Source: Salegentibacter maritimus (lineage in GTDB: Bacteria > Bacteroidota > Bacteroidia > Flavobacteriales > Flavobacteriaceae). Taken from it: DNA of 64,000 nt. Below are positions 54,928 through 63,072 of the stretch, piece after piece; within the stretch, counting starts at the first letter, position 1; the number at the start of each line of letters is the position of its first letter. Under the pieces are notes generated by a model that had not been told where the DNA came from, did not search any database, and was given only the letters and a program-made list of their open reading frames with translations. The stretch covers positions 1 to 64,000 of the forward strand of contig NZ_JAEHOK010000002.1 in assembly GCF_016236915.1 (NCBI RefSeq), written 5' to 3'. Both the position numbers and the translations under genes were made by a program.

Positions 54928-55449
54928 TTATCTTCTTACATCTTTTGTTAACCAATCTTCCAATTCCTGGTCTTCTTTAGAAGTATGTAGTACTGAAATA
55001 TCTCCCGTGGTCTCAAAAATTACCGCACGAACCTGTGAAAGGTCTAAAACATTTGCTTCTCTTAATTTAGAACGTAAATCCCCTTCGGTTACTCTGGCCT
55101 TTTTTAGGTTCTCATATAAAATAGTTTGTTTGTCCATAAGTAATAGGGGTGAATTGTCTATGATTTTTTGAACGAAATGCCAACGTCTTAGAAATGCCGC
55201 AGAAATTTGTAGAATATATACTGCCGCAAGACCAATAATACCTTGCAATAAACTGACAGATTTAGATAAAATGGTTGAAGCTATAATAGAACCTACCGCA
55301 ACTGTCATTGCAAAATCAAAACTTGACATTTTAGAAAAACTACGCTTGCCGGCTATTCTTGTAAATAAAATAATTGCGAGGTAAATACCTATTGCCGTTA
55401 GAGTAATTGCTATTAAAGATGTCCGGGATGCTTCAAACCACTTTTCCAT
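54928..55449 (-). CDS. DUF421 (YetF/YcaP) membrane protein
   Basis: A 173-residue inner-membrane protein with three helices in the first 90 residues and a cytoplasmic domain. Typical are TRIAGKRSFSKMSSFDFAMTVAVGSIIAS and PLLLMDKQTILYENLKKARVTEGDLRSKLREANV. The length is at the short end of the DUF421 family, which may be missing the final C-terminal strands. Function is unknown, possibly membrane stress or sporulation-related in Bacillus. It stands 232 bp upstream of the YqcI/YcgG gene and is probably a separate transcript. Confidence 0.9.
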   Translation of the reverse strand: MEKWFEASRTSLIAITLTAIGIYLAIILFTRIAGKRSFSKMSSFDFAMTVAVGSIIASTILSKSVSLLQGIIGLAAVYILQISAAFLRRWHFVQKIIDNSPLLLMDKQTILYENLKKARVTEGDLRSKLREANVLDLSQVRAVIFETTGDISVLHTSKEDQELEDWLTKDVRR

Positions 55450-55614
55450 AATTGTATTTTTACAGGCCTATAATTAGATGTTTCAGTTTTTTTGGAGATT
55501 ATCTTAAAAGTAAAGGACTTCTGGCTAAATAAAATGTTAAGAACTCATAAGAATTTATAAAGCCTCGGTAGATGGTCAGTTACTATTTAGGAGCTTTCAT
55601 TGGTCTTAATTGAA

Positions 55615-55622
55615 TACCTTTG
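55615..55622 (+). promoter_or_regulatory. -7-like element next to the glycerophosphodiesterase start
   Basis: TACCTTTG matches TAnnTTTG but ends only 5 bp before the ATG at 55627 and lacks a -33 at 19 bp. Either the transcript is leaderless or this match is chance. Confidence 0.3.
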
Positions 55623-55626
55623 TAAA

Positions 55627-56316
55627 ATGAATTTATTAAAAATCGGTCATCGTGGTGCCAAGGGGCATTTGGCAGAAAATACTCTGGCAAGCATACAAAA
55701 AGCATTGTCTTTTGGAGTTGATGCCATAGAAGTAGATGTGCACAGGTGTAAAACCGGTGAATTGGTGGTAATTCATGATTTTACCCTGGATCGTACCACA
55801 AACGGAAGTGGAGAAGTCGCTAAAAAGCCTTTAACCGAACTCAAAACTTTAAAGGTAGAAGAGCAATTCGAGATACCCTTGCTCACCGAAGTCCTGGACT
55901 TTATTAAAGGGAAGTGTAGTATAAATATTGAGTTAAAAGGTCTCAATACTGCTACAGCGACTGCAGAAATCATTAAAAACAAGATAGCTTCAGGAGATTG
56001 GAGTTATAAAGATTTTATCGTTTCCAGTTTTCAGAAAAACGAATTGTTTCAAATGCGAAAACTAGATGAAAATGTTGCACTGGGAGTTTTGAGTAAGGCA
56101 AGTGTTACCGAGGCAATAGAGCTTGGAAAACAGCTTAATGCTTCTGCAATCCATCCTTCTTTGGGCATTATAACAAGAGATAATGTAAAAGCCTCACATA
56201 AAGCCGGCTTCAGTGTGAATGTATGGACGGTTAACGAACCAGAAGATATTCAGCGAATGCGAGAATTTGGCGTAGACGGAATTATTTCTGACTTTCCCGA
56301 TAGGCTTTTTGAGTAA
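55627..56316 (+). CDS. Glycerophosphodiester phosphodiesterase
   Basis: It hydrolyses glycerophosphodiesters from phospholipid breakdown to glycerol 3-phosphate and an alcohol. The 229-residue TIM-barrel protein has no signal peptide, so it acts in the cytoplasm. LLKIGHRGAKGHLAENTLAS with the catalytic histidine, AIEVDVHRCKTGELVVIHDFTLDRTT with metal ligands and the final INVWTVN-like block (SVNVWTVNEPED) are conserved. ATG 55627 is the start because the HRG motif follows closely; the TTG at 55600 adds nine residues and would contain a -7-like element. Confidence 0.95.
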   Translation: MNLLKIGHRGAKGHLAENTLASIQKALSFGVDAIEVDVHRCKTGELVVIHDFTLDRTTNGSGEVAKKPLTELKTLKVEEQFEIPLLTEVLDFIKGKCSINIELKGLNTATATAEIIKNKIASGDWSYKDFIVSSFQKNELFQMRKLDENVALGVLSKASVTEAIELGKQLNASAIHPSLGIITRDNVKASHKAGFSVNVWTVNEPEDIQRMREFGVDGIISDFPDRLFE

Positions 56317-56359
56317 AAAGCAAGTGAAATATTTAATTTGAAGCCTTGAATCAAAAAAA

Positions 56360-57580
56360 ATGCAGCATTTTGACATTATAATTATAGGTGGTGGGGCAGC
56401 AGGCTTTTTTACAGCTATAAACGCAGCCGAAAATAATCCCGGACTTAAAATTGCCATTCTTGAACGTGGTAAAGAAGTGCTTACCAAATTGAAAATTTCG
56501 GGAGGGGGCAGGTGTAATGTAACCCACGCCGAGTTTGTTCCTAAAGAACTTAGCCTTAACTATCCGCGAGGTGAAAAAGAATTATTGGGGCCATTTCACG
56601 GATTTATGACCGGGGATACTATGGAGTGGTTTCAGAAAAGGGGAATTGAACTAAAGATTGAAGAAGATGGTCGTATTTTTCCGGTTTCAGACGATTCGCA
56701 AAGTATTATCAATTGTTTTTTACGGGAAACCGAAAGCCGGAAAATTCAGGTGTTTAAAAGTCATGTGGTTCAAAATTTTCAAAAGAAAGAAGGCCTCTGG
56801 GATATCAAAACGAGTAAAGGCGATTTTTCGGCAGAAAAAATTATGCTTGCTACCGGAAGTAATCCTAAAATGTGGAATCTTTTAAAGAAACTGGGTCATG
56901 AAATTATAGAACCTGTTCCTTCTCTTTTTACTTTTAATATTCAAGATGAACGCATTAAGGATTTACCCGGAATAGCAACTGAAGCGGAGGTTAAAATAAA
57001 ATCTAAAAAAATAAATTTAGAGAGCAAAGGGCCACTTTTAATTACTCATTGGGGAATGAGCGGCCCGGGTATTTTAAAACTTTCAGCCTGGGGCGCAAGG
57101 GATTTGGAGAAACTAAACTATCAATTTGAAATTCTGGTAAATTGGTTGCCGGGGTTCAATTTAGAAGAAGTTTTGACAGCGTTAAAAGATTTTAAATCAA
57201 GCCTGGCCAAACAACAGGTGGTGAAAAATGCAAAATTCGATTTACCTAAGCGCCTTTGGAAAAATTTGGTACTAGCTTCTAAAATAGAAGAAGGAACCAC
57301 CTGGGCCGATTTAAATAAACATCAACTTCAAAATTTAAGCAATCAGCTTGCCCGTGCAGTTTTTAAAGTAAATGGAAAAAGCACCTTTAAGGAAGAATTT
57401 GTTACTGCCGGCGGTGTTAATCTAAAAGAAGTCGATTTTAAAACTTTTGAGAGTAAACTTCATAAAAACCTGTTTTTAGCCGGAGAAGTTTTAAACATAG
57501 ATGCCATAACCGGTGGCTTTAACTTTCAGAATGCCTGGACAGGAGGTTTTCTTGCGGCAAAAGCAATGAGCAAAGACTAG
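56360..57580 (+). CDS. HI0933/BaiN-type FAD-dependent oxidoreductase
   Basis: A 406-residue flavoprotein with an N-terminal Rossmann FAD motif IIGGGAAGFFTAINAA, the family-specific KLKISGGGRCNVTH, a substrate-domain insert (about 190-345) and a C-terminal FAD contact FLAGEVLNIDAITGGFNFQNAW. Proteins of this group are largely uncharacterised; BaiN reduces bile acid intermediates in gut clostridia. The stop overlaps that of the convergent tspO gene by 4 bp. Confidence 0.93.
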   Translation: MQHFDIIIIGGGAAGFFTAINAAENNPGLKIAILERGKEVLTKLKISGGGRCNVTHAEFVPKELSLNYPRGEKELLGPFHGFMTGDTMEWFQKRGIELKIEEDGRIFPVSDDSQSIINCFLRETESRKIQVFKSHVVQNFQKKEGLWDIKTSKGDFSAEKIMLATGSNPKMWNLLKKLGHEIIEPVPSLFTFNIQDERIKDLPGIATEAEVKIKSKKINLESKGPLLITHWGMSGPGILKLSAWGARDLEKLNYQFEILVNWLPGFNLEEVLTALKDFKSSLAKQQVVKNAKFDLPKRLWKNLVLASKIEEGTTWADLNKHQLQNLSNQLARAVFKVNGKSTFKEEFVTAGGVNLKEVDFKTFESKLHKNLFLAGEVLNIDAITGGFNFQNAWTGGFLAAKAMSKD

Positions 57581-58053
57581 TTAAGTCGCCAAATCTCAAA
57601 ATTTAAGGCCATGGCAAATAGTACCCAAATGGCATAAGGAATCATTAGATATGCTGCGGTGTTGCTTACCACTTTAAACCATTTTATAGTGAGAATTATA
57701 AGTATAAAAAGCAAAATAATACTTACTAGTGCTAAAAAAGGTTTTTGTAGTCCAAAGAAAAGAAGAGACCAGGAGCCATTTATTAATAATTGAAACCCAA
57801 AATGATATAAAGCGGTTTTTACCCATTTGTGATAAAATCCTTTGCTCCATACAATACCGGCGGCAATCCCCATTAATACATACATAATTAACCAAATTGC
57901 GCCAAAAAACACATCTGGAGGTTTAAACCAGGGTTTGTTTAAACTTGGATACCAGATTTCATGACCCACTTGTGTGGCAATTGCTCCCATAAAGCCAAAA
58001 AGCAAACAAATGCCAATAGCCATAGAACTTCGTAAAAAGAGTTTTTGGGTCAT
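57577..58053 (-). CDS. TspO/MBR family tryptophan-rich sensory protein
   Basis: A 158-residue membrane protein with five helices and many tryptophans. GHEIWYPSLNKPWFKPPDVFFGAIWLIMYVLMGIAAG and NGSWSLLFFGLQKPFLALV are the family marks, here in pieces. TspO binds porphyrins and lipids and in bacteria regulates tetrapyrrole and stress responses. The gene is convergent with the flavoprotein and its 5' end faces a spacer of 168 bp before mvaD. Confidence 0.94.
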   Translation of the reverse strand: MTQKLFLRSSMAIGICLLFGFMGAIATQVGHEIWYPSLNKPWFKPPDVFFGAIWLIMYVLMGIAAGIVWSKGFYHKWVKTALYHFGFQLLINGSWSLLFFGLQKPFLALVSIILLFILIILTIKWFKVVSNTAAYLMIPYAIWVLFAMALNFEIWRLN

Positions 58054-58138
58054 TTTTAAAAATCTAATATCGGGTGCCGCCTCTACTAAAATAAAAATTT
58101 ATTTGGACAGGGAAAGAAATTTCCCAAAACATAAAACA

Positions 58139-58146
58139 TATCTTTG
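58139..58146 (+). promoter_or_regulatory. Possible -7 element for the mevalonate genes
   Basis: TATCTTTG matches TAnnTTTG exactly and would give a leader of about 70 nt before the ATG at 58222; no proper -33 is seen. A tiny in-frame-independent ORF (ATG 58155, three codons) lies in that leader. Confidence 0.42.
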
Positions 58147-58221
58147 CGGTTTAATGAAGACTTAAATTTTTAATCGATGCTTTGAAGCTTAGGCAAGAAG
58201 TATTTTTATTAAAATGTTGCT

Positions 58222-59325
58222 ATGCGCGAACAGGATTTTATTCCAAAGCAATTTTCAAATACATTGGAAAATGGGGAGGTAACCTGGAGTTCTCCCAGTA
58301 ATATTGCCCTGGTTAAATATTGGGGGAAAAAGGAGAACCAGATTCCGGCTAATCCTTCGGTGAGTTTTACCTTACAGAATTGTAAAACCACTACCCGAAT
58401 GAAGTTTCAGAAGAAAGCAGCACCGTCTGCAACTTTTGATTTTGAACTTTATTTTGAAGGGAAAAAGAAGGAAGATTTTAAACCCAAAATTCAACAGTTT
58501 TTTGAGCGTATAGCGCAGTATGCACCGTTTTTAAAAGATTACAGGTTTACTATTTATACTGAAAACTCATTTCCGCACAGCAGTGGAATAGCCTCATCGG
58601 CAAGCGGAATGAGTGCCCTGGCTTTATGTGTGATGAGCCTGGAAAAAGAATTGAACCCTGAGATTTCAACCGTGGCCGGGATTACTAATGAAGCGTTTTT
58701 CTATAAAAAAGCTTCATTCTTGGCGCGCTTAGGTTCGGGAAGTGCCTGCCGAAGTCTGGAAGGAGAATTAATTGAATGGGGCGAGCATAAGAATATTCCC
58801 GCAAGCAGTGACCTCTTCGGTGTTAAATACCCATTTGAAATTGCTGAGGTTTTTAAAAGTTTTCAGGATACAATTTTATTGGTAGATAAAGGCCAGAAAC
58901 AGGTTAGTAGCAGTGTGGGCCATAATTTAATGCACGGCCATCCATTTGCCGACAGCCGTTTTGCCCAGGCACATGAAAACTTAGATAAGCTAAAAACCGT
59001 TTTTGCATCTGGAAACTTAGAAGAATTTATTGCCATTGTAGAAAGCGAAGCCCTCACATTACATGCTATGATGATGAGTAGTCATCCATACTTTATATTG
59101 ATGAAACCCAACACTCTGGAGATTATTAATAAGGTGTGGGAATTTAGGAAAGCTACTAAAATCCCGGTATGTTTTACTCTGGATGCCGGTGCCAATGTAC
59201 ATCTACTTTATCCTGAAAACAGTAAGGAAAAAGTTTTAGAATTCATTAAGAATGAGCTTGTTGTCTATTGTGAAAAAGGGCAGTATATTTGTGACCAGGT
59301 TGGAAAGGGAGCAGAAAAGTTGTAA
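58222..59325 (+). CDS. mvaD: Diphosphomevalonate decarboxylase
   Basis: It converts mevalonate 5-diphosphate to isopentenyl diphosphate with ATP and release of CO2. The 367-residue GHMP-fold protein has IALVKYWGKKENQIPANPSVSFTL, HSSGIASSASGMSALALC and ARLGSGSACRSLEGE with the catalytic arginine, and the aspartate in CFTLDAGANVHLL. It starts a run of isoprenoid genes (mvaD, mevalonate kinase, a UbiA prenyltransferase). The mevalonate route, rather than the DXP route, is characteristic of flavobacteria. Confidence 0.96.
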   Translation: MREQDFIPKQFSNTLENGEVTWSSPSNIALVKYWGKKENQIPANPSVSFTLQNCKTTTRMKFQKKAAPSATFDFELYFEGKKKEDFKPKIQQFFERIAQYAPFLKDYRFTIYTENSFPHSSGIASSASGMSALALCVMSLEKELNPEISTVAGITNEAFFYKKASFLARLGSGSACRSLEGELIEWGEHKNIPASSDLFGVKYPFEIAEVFKSFQDTILLVDKGQKQVSSSVGHNLMHGHPFADSRFAQAHENLDKLKTVFASGNLEEFIAIVESEALTLHAMMMSSHPYFILMKPNTLEIINKVWEFRKATKIPVCFTLDAGANVHLLYPENSKEKVLEFIKNELVVYCEKGQYICDQVGKGAEKL

Positions 59326-59455
59326 ATTTACTCGATTAACGTGATTTAAATGTTGAGGGATTTACCCCAAGATTTAATTAAAAAGGCAAATGCCTCGTTT
59401 GATTATTGCTGGTTTTTACTCTTTTTTGACCTAAAAAAAGAATATCTTATTGCTT

Positions 59456-60394
59456 ATGAAAGGACCTCTATTTTATTCAAAAATCTTACTATTTGGAGAA
59501 TATGGAATTATTAAAGATTCCAAAGGTTTATCCATTCCTTATAATTTTTATAATGGCGCTTTAAAAGTAAATGAAGATCCTTCTGAAGCTGCAATAGCCT
59601 CCAACCAAAGTTTAAAGCGGTTTGCCGATTACTTAGGAGAACTTCAGGTAAATAATCCTGAATTGGTGCAATTTGATTTGGAGAAGCTTAAAAGTGATAT
59701 TGAAAAGGGTATGTATTTCGATTCTACCATTCCGCAGGGATATGGAGTTGGGAGTAGTGGTGCCCTGGTAGCAGCTATTTATGATAAATATGCCACCGGA
59801 AAAATCACGGTTTTAGAAAATCTTACCCGAGATAAACTATTAAAACTCAAAAAGATTTTCGGGGAAATGGAATCTTTCTTTCACGGAAAGTCTTCTGGCT
59901 TAGACCCTTTAAATAGTTATTTAAGCATTCCAATTTTAATCAATTCTAAAGATAATATTGAGCCTGCAGGTATACCTTCCCAAACCGAAAACGGATTGGG
60001 CGCAGTATTTTTATTAGATAGTGGTAGCACCGGGGAAACGGGCCCAATGGTTAATATCTTTATGGAAAACATGAAACAGGAGGGCTTTAGGCAAATGCTT
60101 AAAGAACAATTTGTAAAGCATACAGATGCCTGCGTAGACGATTTCCTAAAAGGCGATGTAAAATCGCTTTTCCATAATGTAAAGCGTCTTTCTCATGTGG
60201 TATTAGATAATTTTAAACCCATGATTCCGGCTCAATTCCATAAGCTTTGGAAACACGGTATAGACACGAACGATTACTATCTTAAACTCTGCGGTTCTGG
60301 CGGTGGTGGTTATATTTTAGGTTTTACAGAAGATATTGAAAAGGCCAGGAAATCTCTTAAAGATTACAAATTAGAAGTGGTGTACAACTTCTAA
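59456..60394 (+). CDS. Mevalonate kinase (GHMP kinase)
   Basis: A 312-residue GHMP kinase. FYSKILLFGEYGIIKDSKGL at the N-terminus, the glycine-rich ATP loop PQGYGVGSSGALVAAIYD and a C-terminal LCGSGGGGYILGF are the family motifs. Mevalonate kinase is the best fit because of the neighbours, though phosphomevalonate kinase cannot be excluded by eye. ATG 59456 is used in preference to TTG 59450. The 124-bp gap from mvaD contains no terminator, and the gene is 11 bp before the UbiA gene. Confidence 0.88.
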   Translation: MKGPLFYSKILLFGEYGIIKDSKGLSIPYNFYNGALKVNEDPSEAAIASNQSLKRFADYLGELQVNNPELVQFDLEKLKSDIEKGMYFDSTIPQGYGVGSSGALVAAIYDKYATGKITVLENLTRDKLLKLKKIFGEMESFFHGKSSGLDPLNSYLSIPILINSKDNIEPAGIPSQTENGLGAVFLLDSGSTGETGPMVNIFMENMKQEGFRQMLKEQFVKHTDACVDDFLKGDVKSLFHNVKRLSHVVLDNFKPMIPAQFHKLWKHGIDTNDYYLKLCGSGGGGYILGFTEDIEKARKSLKDYKLEVVYNF

Positions 60395-60405
60395 ATAAAA
60401 CCTTC

Positions 60406-61311
60406 ATGGCGTCTACCTCTAACAAGCGCTTATTGCTGAAAATGCTTAGTTTGTTTTCGGTGGTTCGCGGTTATAATATTTTGGTACTTATCTTAGCCCA
60501 ATACCTTACGTCGGCTTTTATTTTAGCACCCGAACTTGCCTTAAGAGAAGTTTTTTTTGACGATAATTTATTCTTTCTTATTCTTTCTTCTGCTACCGTA
60601 ATAGCTTCTGGGTATATTATCAATAATTTTTACGATAGTGAAAAAGATTTGATCAATAGGCCAAAAAAAACAATGCTTGATAGGTTTGTGAGCCAGCGCA
60701 CTAAACTTTCGGTTTATTTTATCCTTAATTTACTGGCAATCTTTTTTGCCAGCTATGTTTCCTTTAAGGCGGTGGTGTTCTTTTCGGTCTATATTTTCGC
60801 TATCTGGCTGTACTCGCATCGTTTAAAACGTATTTTATTCTTGGGGAATTTGGTAGCTTCAATTTTAACCATTACCCCATTTTTTGTGATTTTTATTTAC
60901 TATAAAAATTTTCAAACGGTAATTTTTATTCATGCAACCTTTCTTTATTTAATGATTGTAATGCGGGAGCTGGTGAAAGATTTGGAAAATATGCAGGGAG
61001 ACCTGGTTCAAAATTATCATACTATTCCCATAGTGTACGGGGAAAAGCTGAGTAAATTTTTTCTTACTATCTTAAGTGTTTTAGCGGTAATTCCTACAAT
61101 GCTTTTAATTACCCGGTTTGATACCGGATATATGGAATATTACTTTTATATCTCGCTTATTTTACTGATTTTCTTTGTACTTTTTTTATATTTCAGTAAA
61201 GTGAAATGGCAGTTTTTATTACTTCATAATATTTTAAAATTTATTATTGTAGCGGGGGTTCTTAGTATTTTGCTTATTGATATTGATGAGGTGCTTAACC
61301 GTGTTTTTTAA
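60406..61311 (+). CDS. UbiA-family prenyltransferase, probable geranylgeranylglycerol-phosphate geranylgeranyltransferase
   Basis: A 301-residue inner-membrane protein with eight or nine helices and the UbiA motifs NNFYDSEKDLINRPKKTM (NxxxDxxxD) and a second aspartate site MRELVKDLENMQGD. Flavobacterial homologues next to mevalonate genes are usually annotated as archaeal-type DGGGP synthases, which attach geranylgeranyl groups to a glycerophosphate ether. Another prenyl acceptor, such as a quinone precursor, cannot be excluded. The 11-bp gap to mevalonate kinase shows co-transcription. Confidence 0.85.
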   Translation: MASTSNKRLLLKMLSLFSVVRGYNILVLILAQYLTSAFILAPELALREVFFDDNLFFLILSSATVIASGYIINNFYDSEKDLINRPKKTMLDRFVSQRTKLSVYFILNLLAIFFASYVSFKAVVFFSVYIFAIWLYSHRLKRILFLGNLVASILTITPFFVIFIYYKNFQTVIFIHATFLYLMIVMRELVKDLENMQGDLVQNYHTIPIVYGEKLSKFFLTILSVLAVIPTMLLITRFDTGYMEYYFYISLILLIFFVLFLYFSKVKWQFLLLHNILKFIIVAGVLSILLIDIDEVLNRVF

Positions 61312-61336
61312 AAGAAATTAAATTCAGAAATTATTT

Positions 61337-61813
61337 ATGGAAAAAGATCATAGCTATTTTTTAAAAAGAGCTATTCAATTAGCTGAAGAAGGAATGGATA
61401 AGGGTTCGGGAGGCCCGTTTGGTGCGGTAATCGTTAAAAACGGAGAAATAATTGCCGAATCAAGCAATAGAGTAACCTCTACCAACGATCCTACAGCACA
61501 TGCCGAGGTGGCTGCCATTAGACAAGCTTGTGAAAAACTGGAAAATTTTCAATTAGAAGATTGCATACTTTATACTTCTTGTGAGCCCTGTCCCATGTGC
61601 TTGGGTGCTATTTATTGGGCTCGACCGAATAAAGTTTATTATGCCTTAAGCCGCGAAGATGCCGCTAAGATTGGATTTGACGATCAGTTTGTATACGATG
61701 AAATTGCACTTAAAATGGATCAGCGAAAGATTCCTTTTATAAATATGATGCGGGAAGAAGGCCTGCCTGTTTTTCAAAAATGGGAAGCAAAAGGCGATAA
61801 AATTGATTATTAG
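61337..61813 (+). CDS. Nucleoside/guanine deaminase
   Basis: A 158-residue cytidine-deaminase fold enzyme resembling Bacillus guanine deaminase GuaD. Zinc ligands are in THAEVAAIR (PTAHAEV with His-Ala-Glu) and SCEPCPMCLGA. GuaD converts guanine to xanthine in purine salvage; its N-terminal GSGGPFGAVIVKNGEI and the terminal YDEIALKMDQRKIPFINMMREEG fit. A TadA tRNA deaminase is less likely given these ends. The gene is 25 bp after the prenyltransferase gene. Confidence 0.9.
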   Translation: MEKDHSYFLKRAIQLAEEGMDKGSGGPFGAVIVKNGEIIAESSNRVTSTNDPTAHAEVAAIRQACEKLENFQLEDCILYTSCEPCPMCLGAIYWARPNKVYYALSREDAAKIGFDDQFVYDEIALKMDQRKIPFINMMREEGLPVFQKWEAKGDKIDY

Positions 61814-61881
61814 GGCTTTTTTTAAGCCTAAATCATTACAAAACTTTTAATTAAATAGAATGCCACTCTATATCAATAGAG

Positions 61882-61889
61882 TACCTTTG
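61882..61889 (+). promoter_or_regulatory. Likely -7 element before the pseudouridine synthase gene
   Basis: TACCTTTG matches TAnnTTTG and ends 16 bp before ATG 61905. It lies inside the longer open frame from 61860, which argues against that earlier start. Confidence 0.48.
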
Positions 61890-61904
61890 CAAAAAATTAG
61901 CGAT

Positions 61905-62747
61905 ATGAGTAGAGATAACAAATCTAGAGCCGGAAAGTTTAGCGGAAGACAGGGTGGTGGCAAGAGCAAAAAGTCTATGGCCCGCGGCAACGCACCTATA
62001 AAAAAGCGCCAATCTGCTCCCAGCCCCGCTTCTAAGTCTGATGGGATTCGTTTAAATAAATATATAGCGAATGCGGGAATATGCTCTCGCCGTGATGCCG
62101 ATATCTTTATTTCTGCCGGAAATGTGACCGTTAATGGAAAGGTAGTAACCGAAATGGGCTATAAAGTAGCACCTACCGATGATGTGAAGTTTGACGGAAG
62201 AAGCGTAAACCCGGAGAAAGCTGAATATTTTGTTTTAAATAAACCAAAGGGAATCTATGTAACCGGAAGTACCGAAAAAGGCGGTAAAACGGTTATGGAT
62301 ATTATGGCAAAAGCTACTAGGGCAAAACTGGATCCTATAGGGAAATTAGATACCCAGGCTATGGGGCTTTTAGTATTTACCAACGATGGTACTTTGGCTA
62401 AAAAACTGGGAAAACCCAAAAACGGAATAAGACAAATATACCATGTAAGCTTAACCAAGCCACTTTCATTCGAGCATTTAGATAAGGTTAGAAAGGGTAT
62501 TTTTCTTGAAGATGGGAAAGTAAATATACAGGATATAAGCTTTATTGCCGACAGGCCGAAGAATGAAATTGGAATTGAAACCAAAAGCACTAAAAACCAC
62601 GTAATTCAACGTATGTTTAAAAGCATGGGTTTTGAAGTTGAAAAGCTGGATAGGGTTGTCTTTGGCGGACTTACAAAAAAGGATTTACCAAGAGGACGCT
62701 TTAGAAGGCTTACAGATCAGGAAGTTATAAATTTAGGGATGCATTAA
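61905..62747 (+). CDS. RluB/RsuA-family rRNA pseudouridine synthase
   Basis: A 280-residue enzyme that isomerises uridine in rRNA (RluB acts on 23S U2605, RsuA on 16S U516). A basic, Ser/Gly/Lys-rich tail of about 45 residues leads to the S4 RNA-binding domain GIRLNKYIANAGICSRRDAD, then the catalytic PIGKLDTQAMGLLVFTNDG with its aspartate. It ends RLTDQEVINLGMH. The precise target base cannot be assigned. ATG 61905 gives this protein; a -7 element precedes it by 16 bp. Confidence 0.92.
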   Translation: MSRDNKSRAGKFSGRQGGGKSKKSMARGNAPIKKRQSAPSPASKSDGIRLNKYIANAGICSRRDADIFISAGNVTVNGKVVTEMGYKVAPTDDVKFDGRSVNPEKAEYFVLNKPKGIYVTGSTEKGGKTVMDIMAKATRAKLDPIGKLDTQAMGLLVFTNDGTLAKKLGKPKNGIRQIYHVSLTKPLSFEHLDKVRKGIFLEDGKVNIQDISFIADRPKNEIGIETKSTKNHVIQRMFKSMGFEVEKLDRVVFGGLTKKDLPRGRFRRLTDQEVINLGMH

Positions 62748-62784
62748 AAAAAGTGATTCCGTATTAAGTTTTTTAATATTTTTG

Positions 62785-62818
62785 AACCGGATTAGGACAT
62801 TCCTTTTCCGGTTTTTTT
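62785..62818 (+). terminator. Terminator after the pseudouridine synthase gene
   Basis: AACCGGA (62785-62791) pairs with TCCGGTT (62807-62813) over 15 nt, followed by a seven-T tract from 62812. Confidence 0.82.
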
Positions 62819-63072
62819 ATTGGCACCGCCAAAGGGTATAATACCCCGAGGTAGTTTACTTACAACTTATCATGCATATTTGCAATTATGGGGCATTTAG
62901 TATCTTAACATCAAACGAGGCTTTTGGTAGTCCAAAATCTTATGTTTAGCCTCTTTGTTCGCGCTATAATTCAGGCGTATATCATTTTTCTTAACATTAA
63001 TTTACCAGCTATTTTTTTTGATGAGAAAAATTAATGCCTAATTTTTAACTTTAAAACATATAAACTTATCAA
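62819..63072 (+). other. Leader region upstream of the arginine decarboxylase gene
   Basis: Between the terminator and the decarboxylase start are 254 bp without an open frame. The 13-base palindrome GGGTAT-A-ATACCC lies at 62834-62846. A nested hairpin uses GAGGCT (62917-62922) with AGCCTC (62948-62953), enclosing TTTGG/CCAAA (62923-62927, 62932-62936). A promoter is not obvious; TAATTTTT at 63039-63046, 18 bp after TTTG at 63017-63020, is a one-mismatch candidate. Confidence 0.5.

Noticed and set aside
54767-54955. Basic 62-codon minus-strand frame upstream of the YqcI/YcgG gene
   Set aside because: It overlaps the end of the DUF421 gene, contains no domain and has no promoter or leader evidence; I treat it as chance.
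61816-61836. Weak hairpin (AGGGCTT with AAGCCT) after the deaminase gene
   Set aside because: Imperfect stem with the T run inside the loop; not convincing as a terminator.
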